Source: JACPVF01 sp964502095
GTDB taxonomy: Bacteria > Chloroflexota > Anaerolineae > Anaerolineales > Villigracilaceae
Direction: 5' to 3'
Assembly: GCA_964502095.1 (NCBI GenBank)
Contig: CAZCUF010000006.1
Coordinates: 124,001 to 188,000 of the forward strand
DNA: 64,000 nt
A program made the position numbers and the translations under genes. The notes under the pieces were generated by a model. It saw only the letters and a list, made by a program, of their open reading frames with translations. It was not told the origin of the DNA and did no database searches. Below, piece by piece: positions 52,461 through 61,613 of the stretch (the first letter of the stretch is position 1; each line of letters begins with the position of its first letter).

Positions 52461-53783
52461 TTACGCGTGCAGGCTCATCAGCACATCGCGGTTGGGGCGT
52501 AAAACGAACAAGGCCTGCGGATGAACCTCCGCACCGGGGACGGAATGCAGTTCAAAACGCTGGAGCACACAGGCAATCACCAGCGCGGCTTCCATCAGGC
52601 CAAAGCTATTGCCGATACACTGACGCGGTCCCGCGCCGAACGGGATATACGAAAACTTATTGCGTCCTTTGGAATGTTCCGGCGAGAACCGTTCGGGGTC
52701 GAAGACCTCGGGCTGATCCCAAAAACCGGGATGATGATGAAGCGTATAAATACAAACGGCGAGCACAGTATCGGCGGGAACGGAATATCCATCGATCACA
52801 TCATCGCTGACGGCGCGGCGGCCCAACGTCCAGGCGGGCGGAAAGAGACGCAGGCTTTCATCCAGCGTCATGCGCACCAACGGCAGGTTATCCAAATCGG
52901 AATAACGCGGCAGGCGGCCATTCAACATCTCGCGCACGTCGCGGCGCAGATGAGCGAGCACAGATAAATTCTGCGAGAGCAGGTGCCAGGTCCACGTCAG
53001 GGCTGAAGCGGTGGTTTCATAACCGGCCAGCATCAGGGTCATGACTTGATTGCGCAATTGCTGGTCATCCATGCCCGCGCCTTCATCGCGGACTTGAAGC
53101 ATGGAGCTTAATAAATCGCCGCCGTCGCGGAAATTTTGTTTGCGCTGTCGGATGATGCGATCCACAATTTCGCCGAAGTCGCGCGCCGACTCGATCAAAT
53201 GCGGATTGCTGGGTTTCTCGAGATAGCTCGCGGCCCGGTTGATGATCTCGCCCACCTGGCGGACTTCGCCGCCCAGGTCCACACCGAAGAGCGAACGCGT
53301 GGTAATCGTGAGCGTGAGCGCCGCCATTTCACGGGCAATATCAATCGGACGGTCGGCTTCGTAAGCCTTCTGCCACTGCTCGAGCATGTCCTGTGTGGCT
53401 TGCACGATCATGCCGTCCAGTTGTTCGATGCGCGTGTGATGAAAAGCAGGTTGCATCATGCGCCGTTGTTTGCGCCAGCGCTCGCCTTCGGAGGTCAGCA
53501 AGCCTTCGCCCACCACTTTGGTAAACAGCCGGTTGGAATACGTGTCCTTGGTGTAGTTGCGGTTGTTATCCACCAGCACATGGCGGATATGATCCGGATG
53601 ATTGATGAGAAAAGCCGGCTCGGGCGCGGGGCGATAACAGACAATATCGCCGTACTGGGACGCGATGCTTTGGAAGAATTGGAGCGGACTGCGCGCCATT
53701 TCGCGGATGCTGTGCCCGCTGACAACTGGCGGCAGACGGCGGCCCTGAGAGGCCGCATCTTGATCAAGGGTGGAATGATTCAT
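52461..53783 (-). CDS. Cytochrome P450
   Basis: 440 residues. I-helix AGYETTASALTWTWHLL, K-helix ESLRLFPP (ExxR), FDPERF and the haem loop FGAGPRQCIGNSFG with Cys389 are complete. It is a soluble bacterial monooxygenase; similar P450s hydroxylate fatty acids or terpenoids. No ferredoxin or reductase gene is adjacent. ATG 53783 is preferred; a promoter TTGATT-17-TATACT lies at 53850-53822. Confidence 0.95.
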   Translation of the reverse strand: MNHSTLDQDAASQGRRLPPVVSGHSIREMARSPLQFFQSIASQYGDIVCYRPAPEPAFLINHPDHIRHVLVDNNRNYTKDTYSNRLFTKVVGEGLLTSEGERWRKQRRMMQPAFHHTRIEQLDGMIVQATQDMLEQWQKAYEADRPIDIAREMAALTLTITTRSLFGVDLGGEVRQVGEIINRAASYLEKPSNPHLIESARDFGEIVDRIIRQRKQNFRDGGDLLSSMLQVRDEGAGMDDQQLRNQVMTLMLAGYETTASALTWTWHLLSQNLSVLAHLRRDVREMLNGRLPRYSDLDNLPLVRMTLDESLRLFPPAWTLGRRAVSDDVIDGYSVPADTVLAVCIYTLHHHPGFWDQPEVFDPERFSPEHSKGRNKFSYIPFGAGPRQCIGNSFGLMEAALVIACVLQRFELHSVPGAEVHPQALFVLRPNRDVLMSLHA

Positions 53784-53821
53784 CGAGTATCCATAAACAT
53801 TAAAGGAATAAAGATGCACGG

Positions 53822-53850
53822 AGTATACGAGGTGGAGTTGGAAAAATCAA
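53822..53850 (-). promoter_or_regulatory. P450 promoter
   Basis: Minus strand TTGATT (53850-53845), 17-base spacer, TATACT (53827-53822), giving a leader of about 30 bases. Divergently, TAGAAT at 53958-53963 may be the -10 for the phosphofructokinase gene. Confidence 0.65.
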
Positions 53851-53998
53851 TGAGCAATTTTATAATTTCAGAAAACCCTGCGATATTCGGCATTTTGGCC
53901 TTCAAAAAAGTGACATTTGGCAGTTACTCCCGCAACCAATATTTCGGCGAAGTACAGTAGAATAATTTATTTATAAGGGTCTTAACGGCAGGCAAATC

Positions 53999-56215
53999 AT
54001 GAACCAACGAATCGGAATCCTTACCAGCGGCGGCGACGCGCAAGGCATGAACGCGGCGGTGCGGGCGGTCGTCCGCACGGCGCTAAATAAAGGCGCGGAA
54101 GTATATGCCATCTACGAGGGCTATCAGGGCCTGGTGGATAACGGCGAATACATCAAAAAGATGAATTGGAATTCGGTGGGCGGCATTATTCAATTGGGCG
54201 GAACCGTGATCGGGTCGGCGCGCTGTGAAGCGTTTCTCACGCACGAGGGCCGCAGACAGGCGGCGCGTAATTTGATCCGCGCGGGAATCGACAAGCTGAT
54301 CGTCGTCGGAGGCGATGGCTCGCTGACCGGGGCTCATGTGTTTCATCAGGAATGGCCTGCGCTCGTCTCCGAACTCGTGGAACTCGGCGAGATCGATACC
54401 GGACAGGCCGCGGCCTGCCCGAATCTTTCCATCGTCGGGTTGGTCGGTTCGATTGATAACGATTTCTCCGGCACAGATATGACCATCGGAACCGATACCG
54501 CCCTGCATCGCATTACCGAAGCGGTGGATGCCATCACCAGCACCGCGGCAAGTCACCAGCGCACATTCGTCGTCAAAGTGATGGGACGCAATTGCGGTTA
54601 TCTCGCGTTGATGGGCGCGCTGGCTTGCGGCGCAGATTGGGTGTTGATTCCCGAAGCGCCGCCGGATGTGGAGAACTGGGGAACAGTGATGGCCGAACGC
54701 CTCAAAGCCGGACGCAAAGCTGGCCGCCGCGACAGTATCGTGATCCTGGCTGAGGGCGCGCGTGATCACCACGGAAATTACATCGGCAGTAGCGACGTAC
54801 AACGCGTGCTGGAGGCAGAACTGCACGAGGAAGTACGCGTGACTGTGCTGGGACACGTTCAGCGCGGCGGGCGGCCCAGCGCGTTCGACCGCACGCTCAG
54901 CACCCTGATGGGACACGAGGCCGTCCATACGATCCTCGACGCCAAACCTGAAGATGAACCGGTGGTGATCGGCATTCGCAATAACCGCATGACTCACCTG
55001 CCGTTGATGGAAAGCGTGCATAGAACGCGGGCTGTGGCCGAGGCGATCAACGCGGGAGACTACGAACGCGCCATGTCCCTGCGCAGTACCTCGTTCAAAG
55101 ACGCATTCAGCACGTTCAAGACCATGGTGCGCGCCCTGCCTCACCCTCTGGACCCGGCAAAGGAACACTTCCGCATTGCAGTGCTGAACGCGGGCGCGCC
55201 GTCGCCGGGCATGAACACCGCCTCGCGCGCCGCCATTCGCCTCGGGTTGGACGCGGGACACGTGATGCTGGGAGTCCGCAACGGGTTCGAGGGGTTGATC
55301 GAAGGCCAAGTGGAGGAAATGAACTGGATGAACGTGAGCGGCTGGGCTTCGCGCGGCGGATCGATGCTGGGAACCACGCGCCGGGTCCCGAAAGGACGCG
55401 ACTTGCACGCCATCGCACGCGTCATCGAAGATCAACACATTAACGCCCTGTTGATGATCGGCGGCTGGAGCGCATACGAGTCGGCTCACGGTTTCCTGAC
55501 CAGCCGATCGAACTTTCCATCTTTCAATATTCCGATGATCTGTTTGCCGGCTTCCATCAACAATAACCTGCCGGGCTCCGAATTCAGCATCGGTGCGGAT
55601 ACGGCCTTGAACAGCATTGTGGATGCTGTGGACAAGATCAAACAATCGGCTGTGGCCACGCGGCGCTGTTTCGTGGTGGAAGTAATGGGACATTATTGCG
55701 GCTACCTGGCTTTGATGGGCGGCATGGCCACCGGCGCGGAACGTGTTTATCTGCATGAAGAGGGTATCAAACTACGCGATCTGCAAATGGACGTGGAGGA
55801 TCTTCTGAACGGCTTTCAGAGCGGGAAACGGCTGGGCTTGATGATCCGCAACGAGAGAGCCAACCCGGTCTACACCACGGAGTTCATCTGTTCGTTGTTC
55901 GAGGAGGAAGGCCGCGACATGTTCGACGCGCGTCCCGCCATCCTGGGCCATCTTCAACAAGGCGGCGATCCGTCCCCGTTCGACCGTATTCAAGCCACGC
56001 GGCTGGCAGGCATGTGCCTGGAATATTTAACCGAACAATGCAGGCAGGGCGGGCACGAAAGCTCGTTCATCGGCATGCAAAACGGCAAAATCCAATTTCA
56101 CGATATGCGCGATTTCGACCGCATGATCGACTCCGAATATCAGCGCCCCAAAGAACAATGGTGGCTGGAGCTGAAAGGCATTGCCGGCCTGCTGGCACAG
56201 CCAGGACCGCAGTAA
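53999..56215 (+). CDS. Eukaryote-type tandem 6-phosphofructokinase
   Basis: 738 residues made of two fused phosphofructokinase domains. The N-half has an intact active site: TSGGDAQGMNAAVR, ATP-type VVGGDGSLTG (104-107 GGDG), GSIDNDFSGTDMTIGTDTAL and GHVQRGGRPSAFDR. The C-half is degenerate (VLNAGAPSPGMNTASRAA, MIGGWSAYES, SINNNLPGSEFSIGADTAL, LGHLQQGGDPSPFDR), as in the regulatory half of animal and fungal enzymes; the chain even ends with PKEQWWLELK. Typical bacterial PFKs have about 320 residues. Gly in GGDG points to ATP, not pyrophosphate, as donor. Allosteric control through the second half is likely. Confidence 0.95.
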   Translation: MNQRIGILTSGGDAQGMNAAVRAVVRTALNKGAEVYAIYEGYQGLVDNGEYIKKMNWNSVGGIIQLGGTVIGSARCEAFLTHEGRRQAARNLIRAGIDKLIVVGGDGSLTGAHVFHQEWPALVSELVELGEIDTGQAAACPNLSIVGLVGSIDNDFSGTDMTIGTDTALHRITEAVDAITSTAASHQRTFVVKVMGRNCGYLALMGALACGADWVLIPEAPPDVENWGTVMAERLKAGRKAGRRDSIVILAEGARDHHGNYIGSSDVQRVLEAELHEEVRVTVLGHVQRGGRPSAFDRTLSTLMGHEAVHTILDAKPEDEPVVIGIRNNRMTHLPLMESVHRTRAVAEAINAGDYERAMSLRSTSFKDAFSTFKTMVRALPHPLDPAKEHFRIAVLNAGAPSPGMNTASRAAIRLGLDAGHVMLGVRNGFEGLIEGQVEEMNWMNVSGWASRGGSMLGTTRRVPKGRDLHAIARVIEDQHINALLMIGGWSAYESAHGFLTSRSNFPSFNIPMICLPASINNNLPGSEFSIGADTALNSIVDAVDKIKQSAVATRRCFVVEVMGHYCGYLALMGGMATGAERVYLHEEGIKLRDLQMDVEDLLNGFQSGKRLGLMIRNERANPVYTTEFICSLFEEEGRDMFDARPAILGHLQQGGDPSPFDRIQATRLAGMCLEYLTEQCRQGGHESSFIGMQNGKIQFHDMRDFDRMIDSEYQRPKEQWWLELKGIAGLLAQPGPQ

Positions 56216-56292
56216 GCAAAATGGAGCCGAGCGCCCGTCTATGATGCGCTGGGCCTGCTCGTCATCGAAGCATTGACCCAGCGCGAACAAAT

Positions 56293-57063
56293 CTAAAACC
56301 GCAAGTGTTTGACTTCTTCCCCGTTATTGATCAGTTCCCTGAGCGAATCAATGCCGATACGCAGATGCACATCCATATATTTCTGCGTCACTTTTTTATC
56401 GCTTTTGGCAGTCTTCACGCCGCTGGAGATCATGGGTTGGTCGGAGACCAGCAGTAAGGCTCCCGATGGGATCCTGTTGTAAAAGCCGGCGACAAAAAGC
56501 GTGGCGGTCTCCATATCAATCGCCATCACGCGAATGCGGCGCAGATATTTTTTGAATTCCTCATCATGCTCCCAGACGCGCCGGTTGGTTGTGAATACGG
56601 TGCCGGTCCAATAATCGCGCGCATAGTTGCGGATCGTCGCGGAAACGGCTTTTTGAAGATTAAAGGCCGGCAGGGCCGGGACCTCGGGCGGGAAATAATC
56701 GTTCGAGGCGCCCTCTCCGCGAATCGCCGCAATGGGCAGGATCAGATCCCCGACCTTGCTCTTTTTCTTGAGTCCGCCGCACTTGCCGAGGAAGAGACAA
56801 GCCTGAGGCCTGATGGCGCTCAACAGGTCCATGATGGTGGCGGCGTTGGCGCTTCCCATCCCAAAGTTGATCAGCGTAATGCCTTCCGCTGTGACGTTGG
56901 GCATGGGTTTCCCCTCGCCGCGGATGGGAACGTTGAACCATTCCGAGAATGTATGCAAATACGCTTCGAAGTTGACGAGCAAAATATACTGGCCGAAATC
57001 CTTGAGAGCCGTATCGGTATAGCGCGGAAGCCAGTTGCGTACGATCTCTTCTTTTGTTTTCAT
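56293..57063 (-). CDS. AMP nucleosidase-like protein
   Basis: 256 residues of the nucleoside phosphorylase superfamily. EGITLINFGMGSANAATIMDLLSAIRPQACLFLGKCGGLKKKSKVGDLILPIAAIRGEGASNDYFPPEVPALP, IDMETATLFVAGF and LLVSDQPM follow the short AMP nucleosidase form, which splits AMP into adenine and ribose-5-phosphate. A related purine phosphorylase activity is not excluded. TTGGAG lies before ATG 57063. Confidence 0.88.
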   Translation of the reverse strand: MKTKEEIVRNWLPRYTDTALKDFGQYILLVNFEAYLHTFSEWFNVPIRGEGKPMPNVTAEGITLINFGMGSANAATIMDLLSAIRPQACLFLGKCGGLKKKSKVGDLILPIAAIRGEGASNDYFPPEVPALPAFNLQKAVSATIRNYARDYWTGTVFTTNRRVWEHDEEFKKYLRRIRVMAIDMETATLFVAGFYNRIPSGALLLVSDQPMISSGVKTAKSDKKVTQKYMDVHLRIGIDSLRELINNGEEVKHLRF

Positions 57064-57425
57064 GGGAAGACTCCAAAGAGTGAAATGCGGTTTAGGATTA
57101 ATCTTACCTGAAATTAAGTTCCGCGTCTTCCTTGGATAATAGCAAACGGCGCATGGAATAAGCATAAAGCCGAGGCGCGGTTCCGATTAGAAAAGACTCA
57201 TTCAAATCGTCGTGGAATCGTTTGAATGACGCAGGGAAGCCGTCCAGTATGGCTGGCAGATCGATGATACAGTTGCGTTCTCTTCTCCTCCTGAGCAAAA
57301 CGGAAAGAGCCGGTTTGGAGGCCCGGCTCTTTCCGTTTAAATCAATATTTTGCGGAGGTTTTCAAATATAATCGGCTGTGTAAAAGCCGTGAATACTCTT
57401 AGCTAAAACCAAAGGAAAATCCATT
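57064..57425. other. Intergenic region with strong hairpin and promoter-like sequence
   Basis: Holds a perfect 16-bp stem AAACGGAAAGAGCCGG / CCGGCTCTTTCCGTTT (57298-57338), suited to end transcription in either direction but with short T runs, and TATAAT at about 57369-57374 before the small zinc-ribbon gene. A 64-codon minus frame starting at TTG 57298 inside the hairpin is not convincing. Confidence 0.6.
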
Positions 57426-57641
57426 ATGGAAACAACATCCTGCCCAAAATGCAAAACATCCATGGACGAAGGTTATATGAGTTGGCCGGGGAACAGCTCA
57501 TCGGGATACGTGTCCAAAAAACAAACAGGGATGCTCAGGGTCGTGACGAAAATATCGCAGGCGCGAGCCTGCCCGAACTGCGGATTTGTGGAAATGTATC
57601 TCGACCCGAATGAGTTGAAGCCAAAATTATCCGGGAAGTAA
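57426..57641 (+). CDS. Small zinc-ribbon protein
   Basis: 71 residues with Cys6-x2-Cys9 and Cys49-x2-Cys52, a four-cysteine zinc ribbon with a longer loop, as in small bacterial proteins of unknown function. AAAGGAAAA precedes the ATG. Its own promoter is likely. Confidence 0.85.
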   Translation: METTSCPKCKTSMDEGYMSWPGNSSSGYVSKKQTGMLRVVTKISQARACPNCGFVEMYLDPNELKPKLSGK

Positions 57642-57903
57642 ATCCGTAGAATCGTTGAACAGAGAACGGCTTGTTCTTGCGGAACGCTTAACTTGAAACC
57701 TTGAATTTCTTCGCAAGGATAGGATTCAACACCATGCCCTTTCCTCGCGAAGCGTCCCCGAAGTGACACTTGCGCCGCGCTGCGCGTAGCACAGTGCAGG
57801 TGACATAGGGGATCAGGAAAGGGGCAACTCAACACGCCGATCAATCACCACAATCGGGGAAAGGTCCCTCCCCTCCCATGTTTGGTTTTGACCTTCTCAC
57901 CAG
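57642..57903. other. Intergenic region at the border of the AT-rich island
   Basis: No gene is seen. It contains a GC-rich stretch with GCGCCGCGCTGCGCG and short palindromic pieces. Base composition changes sharply to AT-rich near 57900, where the island begins. Confidence 0.4.
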
Positions 57904-58323
57904 TTACTTTAAATTTTCCAAGTAATCTTTTATGAGTCTAAGTTTTCTACTGTATTTCTTTTTCTCTATTTCACATTCCCAAATTCTGATAACTTTCCAC
58001 CCATCTTTCCTCAATGCCTTATTTACCATCTTACCTCGTTTTATATTACGTTCAATCTTTTCTTTCCAAAATCCTTTTTTCAGGCTGTCTCTCGGCTTCA
58101 AGCAAGTATGCCCATGCCAAAAACAACCATCTACGAAAACAACCAGACGACTCTTAGGAAAAACAAAATCAGGCTTACCCACCAAAGCCTGATTTCTTCT
58201 CCAACCAACAATTTTATGTTTCCTGAAAAGCCTTATTGTCGCAAGCTCGGTGGTTTCGTTTCCCTTTGACCGAATTGCACTCATTACTTTTGAACGTTTC
58301 TCTTTAGAAATGAAATCTGTCAT
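57904..58323 (-). CDS. vsr: Very short patch repair endonuclease Vsr
   Basis: 139 residues. RSKVMSAIRSKGNETTE, LVGKPDFVFPKSRLVVFVDGCFWHGHTC and FWKEKIERNIKRGKMVNKALRKDGWKVIRIWECEI cover the whole Vsr family. Catalytic Asp52 and the metal/active-site His70 and His72 are present. Vsr nicks T:G mismatches made by deamination of 5-methylcytosine, matching the cytosine methyltransferase of the same operon. It starts 24 bases after the REC-HEPN gene. AT-rich codons. Confidence 0.94.
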   Translation of the reverse strand: MTDFISKEKRSKVMSAIRSKGNETTELATIRLFRKHKIVGWRRNQALVGKPDFVFPKSRLVVFVDGCFWHGHTCLKPRDSLKKGFWKEKIERNIKRGKMVNKALRKDGWKVIRIWECEIEKKKYSRKLRLIKDYLENLK

Positions 58324-58347
58324 ACCTTACATAAACGCCTATATACA

Positions 58348-59244
58348 TCAGCTTAATAAACTAACAATGTCTGAGAAAGTTTGCTTGTATCTAAGGATTG
58401 TTTTCCTTAGCTCAGAACTAACATTGTCATCGAAAACATATTCTTCGCCCTGATGGCGAAACACATAAGCTCCATCATTATTAATTTCAGGCTTTCCATG
58501 TGCTAGAAAGTTGCGTGGCTTCAATATTTCAACTATAAAATCCCCAACTGTATTTAGGGCTTTTAATTTTTCATGACTATCAGACAAACGCTGAAAATTT
58601 ATCCAACGTTTATAACTGTCGCTTAAATTGATCATTTCATCAACGTGTGGATTTTCAATAAAATTTGCAAGGCGCGTCTCTGCCTTTTTGTTTTGATCGG
58701 CTATCTGCTTTTGGAATTTTTTATAAATTGAACTTTGTTTTTCAGCAGGCAAATTAGGTATTCCTGCCCTTAGAATATCATCTAATAAATGATCTAATTC
58801 TCCCAATTCTGCCATTACGATTCCCCGCATATTCTCTAAATCTAAAACTTTTCGAATTGCTTGACGTCCTACTTTATACACTTTCGACAAAATTACACTT
58901 CGGTTAGAAACAAAAACCCCCTCCAGCTGTTTTTCCCTTATAGCATCCCACAAATCACTTGCATTACCAGCAGTGTAAAAAATAACTTCTGTGTAGATTG
59001 AATGATCTCTCAAATCAGCAATAAAATTTTGTCCCTCGCCATATTCTTCCAAATTACGGTCGATAACAATTAAATCAATTTTCTCGAAAGGCTTGTAGCT
59101 CCAGAACTCTTTAGGCGTTTTAACAAGCTTGATTTCAGGTTGAAAACCCCAAGATGAAATCTCTGACTTTAACCCATCTATATCTAAAATATCGAAGAAC
59201 TCTTCTGTATCATCAAACCAAAGTATAGAATAGCTAAGCCTCAT
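58348..59244 (-). CDS. Receiver-like protein with C-terminal HEPN-like RX4H motif
   Basis: 298 residues. Residues 1-125 follow the receiver fold: acidic pair Asp11-Asp12 (ILWFDDTEEF), phospho-acceptor Asp62 (DLIVIDRNL) and Thr91 (VIFYTAG); the usual lysine after strand 5 is not seen (FVSNRS). The remainder is helical and ends with LKPRNFLAHG: Arg244-Asn245-x3-His249, the RX4H motif with Asn after Arg that marks HEPN ribonucleases. It lacks a DNA-binding domain. ATGA overlap with the ATPase-kinase gene ties the two. I infer a phospho-controlled RNase effector; a purely regulatory role is possible. Confidence 0.75.
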   Translation of the reverse strand: MRLSYSILWFDDTEEFFDILDIDGLKSEISSWGFQPEIKLVKTPKEFWSYKPFEKIDLIVIDRNLEEYGEGQNFIADLRDHSIYTEVIFYTAGNASDLWDAIREKQLEGVFVSNRSVILSKVYKVGRQAIRKVLDLENMRGIVMAELGELDHLLDDILRAGIPNLPAEKQSSIYKKFQKQIADQNKKAETRLANFIENPHVDEMINLSDSYKRWINFQRLSDSHEKLKALNTVGDFIVEILKPRNFLAHGKPEINNDGAYVFRHQGEEYVFDDNVSSELRKTILRYKQTFSDIVSLLS

Positions 59245-61604
59245 TTTGTTACCTCGATTCTAATTTCCATTCCCTTAGGCTTCATTGGAATAGCTGAAAT
59301 TTTACCACCCATGCCTTCTACAATATTTTTGGCATGGTAAAGCCCAAACCCTGAGCCACCATGTGTTGTAGTAATTCCCATTTCAAACATTGACTCGACA
59401 CTCGGAATATCTTTGGACAAACCTTTCCCATCATCAATAAATGACAACCTGATGGTATTAGTCGAAAGTTTCGAAATCTTTACTGTCAAACTACGTGCTT
59501 CCGCTTTGTTTGCATTACTTACAATGTTATCAATTAATATAGAAAGTTCTATGCGACTAGCTTTTATTTCGAACGACTCTTTAACAGAGTTGTCTATATG
59601 CAAATTTAAATCTGCGGCAACAAAATCTTTGGCGACAGTAAGCAAGTATTGTTGAAAAAAGATTGGAATATCAGTAAATTCCTTCTTGGTTCCAGAGCGG
59701 AAATTTGCTTTTGTCGCAAATTGGGCAACAACTGCTATTCGCCTGTTAGCCATTGTTGCCTTTTCCAAATATCCCAAAATACTCTCAGTATTTGGCACAC
59801 CTTGTATCGCTTTCATCGCTTTAGCCAAGTGTCCGTCAGTAAGATTAGAGTCTAAAATAATTTGATGATGAAAGGAAAGTAATTGTTTTACATCAAGTGA
59901 TGTAACTTGCTGCAAAAACAGCGTTTGAGCCCGATAAGTTTCTTTTTCACCTTCAAGCTTGCTTATTTTCTCTTCTTTTTCAGCTACCGCAACACGCAAA
60001 TCCGCCGCAGTAGTCTTAGCAGACTTTATTTCCTCTTCTTTTTCATCAATTAGTTTCCTGAGCTTGGACAGACTCTTAATTAAACTTGAATCAATTTTGT
60101 CAGCCTCGAAACCTTCAATATCTGCCAATAAGCTTTTTACTTCATCTTGTCGACTCTCATACACTCCTTCTAACAGGGAAGGATTAAACCAAAATTTGAC
60201 TATTCTCTCTGGCGATGAACCAATAAGAGTCATTATCGACAATGCGATTCTCTGTTTCTTCCGTTCCCAAGACTCAGAATATTGTTCGACGGTATCTTTC
60301 CAATCAAGACCTTCATTGCCACTTAGGTCTTGGCGCAAATTGATCGGCACACTATCCCAATCAAGCCCGTCAACAACAAATTTTTCAAGCTTTCTGATAA
60401 CGTCAACGGCAAATTTTTCTTGGAGTTGCACAACCGCATCTGTTTTCTTTAAACCTTCACGACTTGAAATAGGCTTAAATTTATCCTCGCTACCAATTAC
60501 CTCTATTCTTCCTACAATTTCACGATTTCCTAAGTGCCTTGCCCTACCTTGGGATTTTCGGTTATCCAGACCTAACCAATCGTTTCCTCTATCGCCATAA
60601 GGAGCTATTCGAAAACCATTAACAAATAGAAATATCGACCCAAAATCTACCAGCCGCACACCTGTCTGTCTCTTGAAATATGCTTTTTTATATGGGTTTA
60701 GATAGTAAATTACAGCATGAGATCCAGCCAAGAGGGGATAAGCAATATTTTTTTCAACAAGCTCAAAGACTCTTTCTCCCTCATGGAAAAGGACAAATCT
60801 AACTGTCTTATTGTCATCTGAAACATTTGCTTCGATATAAGTTGAATTGAATTTCAGCTTATTAAAAATCTGGTTTCGTATTTCAGAATTAATTCTTTCG
60901 GGGTAGCTTTTTCCTTTGTCGCCCTTTTCCAAGCCTGGGACAGAAAGGGTTATCTTGAAACGATTCCTAAGAAATAATTGGTTAGGATTCAAAAACTTTT
61001 CAAGTGAAGTCTTGGTATCGACAAGGCGCTCTCGATTCCAATTACTTCTCAGCTTAGAAATGACCAAAACTGTTCCACTTTTAGGGAACTTGTTAATCCC
61101 TGCAATTTTTGCCGCGTTGACATCATCGATAGTAACAACATCTATGGGGATTTCCTGAATTGTTAAATCTTTATTCCCTTCAATTTCAAAATCAGCCCAC
61201 TTGATGTGCAAATGAAGGATGGCGCCATCTTTCTTCCTGGTAAGAAGGTCAAGTTGCTTACCGAGCCTATCACACGAAAAACGACCAATTCCTTTGTTGC
61301 CTGCTAAATAAGCCCCGTTTTCTTGGTCTAATAATTTCTTTTCAGAATAAGCCATGTTTAACCATTTATCTTTGATGTCGGTCATATCCATCCCTGTACC
61401 TTCATCAGCAATAATTATTTGGCTTGTTTCCGTTGATGTTTCTTTTTCGGAGAAATTAGTATATTTTACAAGGACACTATTGGACTCAGCGTCATAGCTA
61501 TTCTTAACCAATTCAACGATAGCAATATTATCGTCATTAATTAGATCTTTTCCAACCAAATTCTTGATCAAAACGTTAGTTTTGAAATAAAGAGTTTGTT
61601 TCAT
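59241..61604 (-). CDS. GHKL ATPase (Hsp90/MutL/MORC-like) fused to histidine-kinase module
   Basis: 787 residues with two ATP-binding GHKL sites. N-terminal: N-box IVELVKNSYDA (29-39), DEGTGM (67-72), GNKGIGRF (102-109), as in Hsp90/MutL/MORC ATPases, then a transducer-like region (to about 400). A coiled coil (about 500-565) leads to a histidine-kinase-like half: SFHHQI (His579/580, candidate phospho-acceptor), N-box ILIDNIVSNANKA, DDGKGL (724-729) and GGSGFGLYHAKNIVEGMGG. It starts 9 bases after the methyltransferase stop and overlaps the receiver gene by ATGA. GHKL ATPases of this type are known in restriction-modification neighbourhoods. Confidence 0.88.
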   Translation of the reverse strand: MKQTLYFKTNVLIKNLVGKDLINDDNIAIVELVKNSYDAESNSVLVKYTNFSEKETSTETSQIIIADEGTGMDMTDIKDKWLNMAYSEKKLLDQENGAYLAGNKGIGRFSCDRLGKQLDLLTRKKDGAILHLHIKWADFEIEGNKDLTIQEIPIDVVTIDDVNAAKIAGINKFPKSGTVLVISKLRSNWNRERLVDTKTSLEKFLNPNQLFLRNRFKITLSVPGLEKGDKGKSYPERINSEIRNQIFNKLKFNSTYIEANVSDDNKTVRFVLFHEGERVFELVEKNIAYPLLAGSHAVIYYLNPYKKAYFKRQTGVRLVDFGSIFLFVNGFRIAPYGDRGNDWLGLDNRKSQGRARHLGNREIVGRIEVIGSEDKFKPISSREGLKKTDAVVQLQEKFAVDVIRKLEKFVVDGLDWDSVPINLRQDLSGNEGLDWKDTVEQYSESWERKKQRIALSIMTLIGSSPERIVKFWFNPSLLEGVYESRQDEVKSLLADIEGFEADKIDSSLIKSLSKLRKLIDEKEEEIKSAKTTAADLRVAVAEKEEKISKLEGEKETYRAQTLFLQQVTSLDVKQLLSFHHQIILDSNLTDGHLAKAMKAIQGVPNTESILGYLEKATMANRRIAVVAQFATKANFRSGTKKEFTDIPIFFQQYLLTVAKDFVAADLNLHIDNSVKESFEIKASRIELSILIDNIVSNANKAEARSLTVKISKLSTNTIRLSFIDDGKGLSKDIPSVESMFEMGITTTHGGSGFGLYHAKNIVEGMGGKISAIPMKPKGMEIRIEVTK

Positions 61605-61613
61605 GATGTAATC

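Noticed and set aside
54083..55756. 557-codon minus frame opposite the phosphofructokinase gene
   Set aside because: Antisense shadow of a gene with clear PFK motifs; the His/Arg/Gln-rich translation is typical of such shadows.
57104..57298. 64-codon minus-strand frame downstream of the AMP nucleosidase-like gene start
   Set aside because: It would start with TTG inside a 16-bp hairpin and has no homologous pattern; treated as intergenic.
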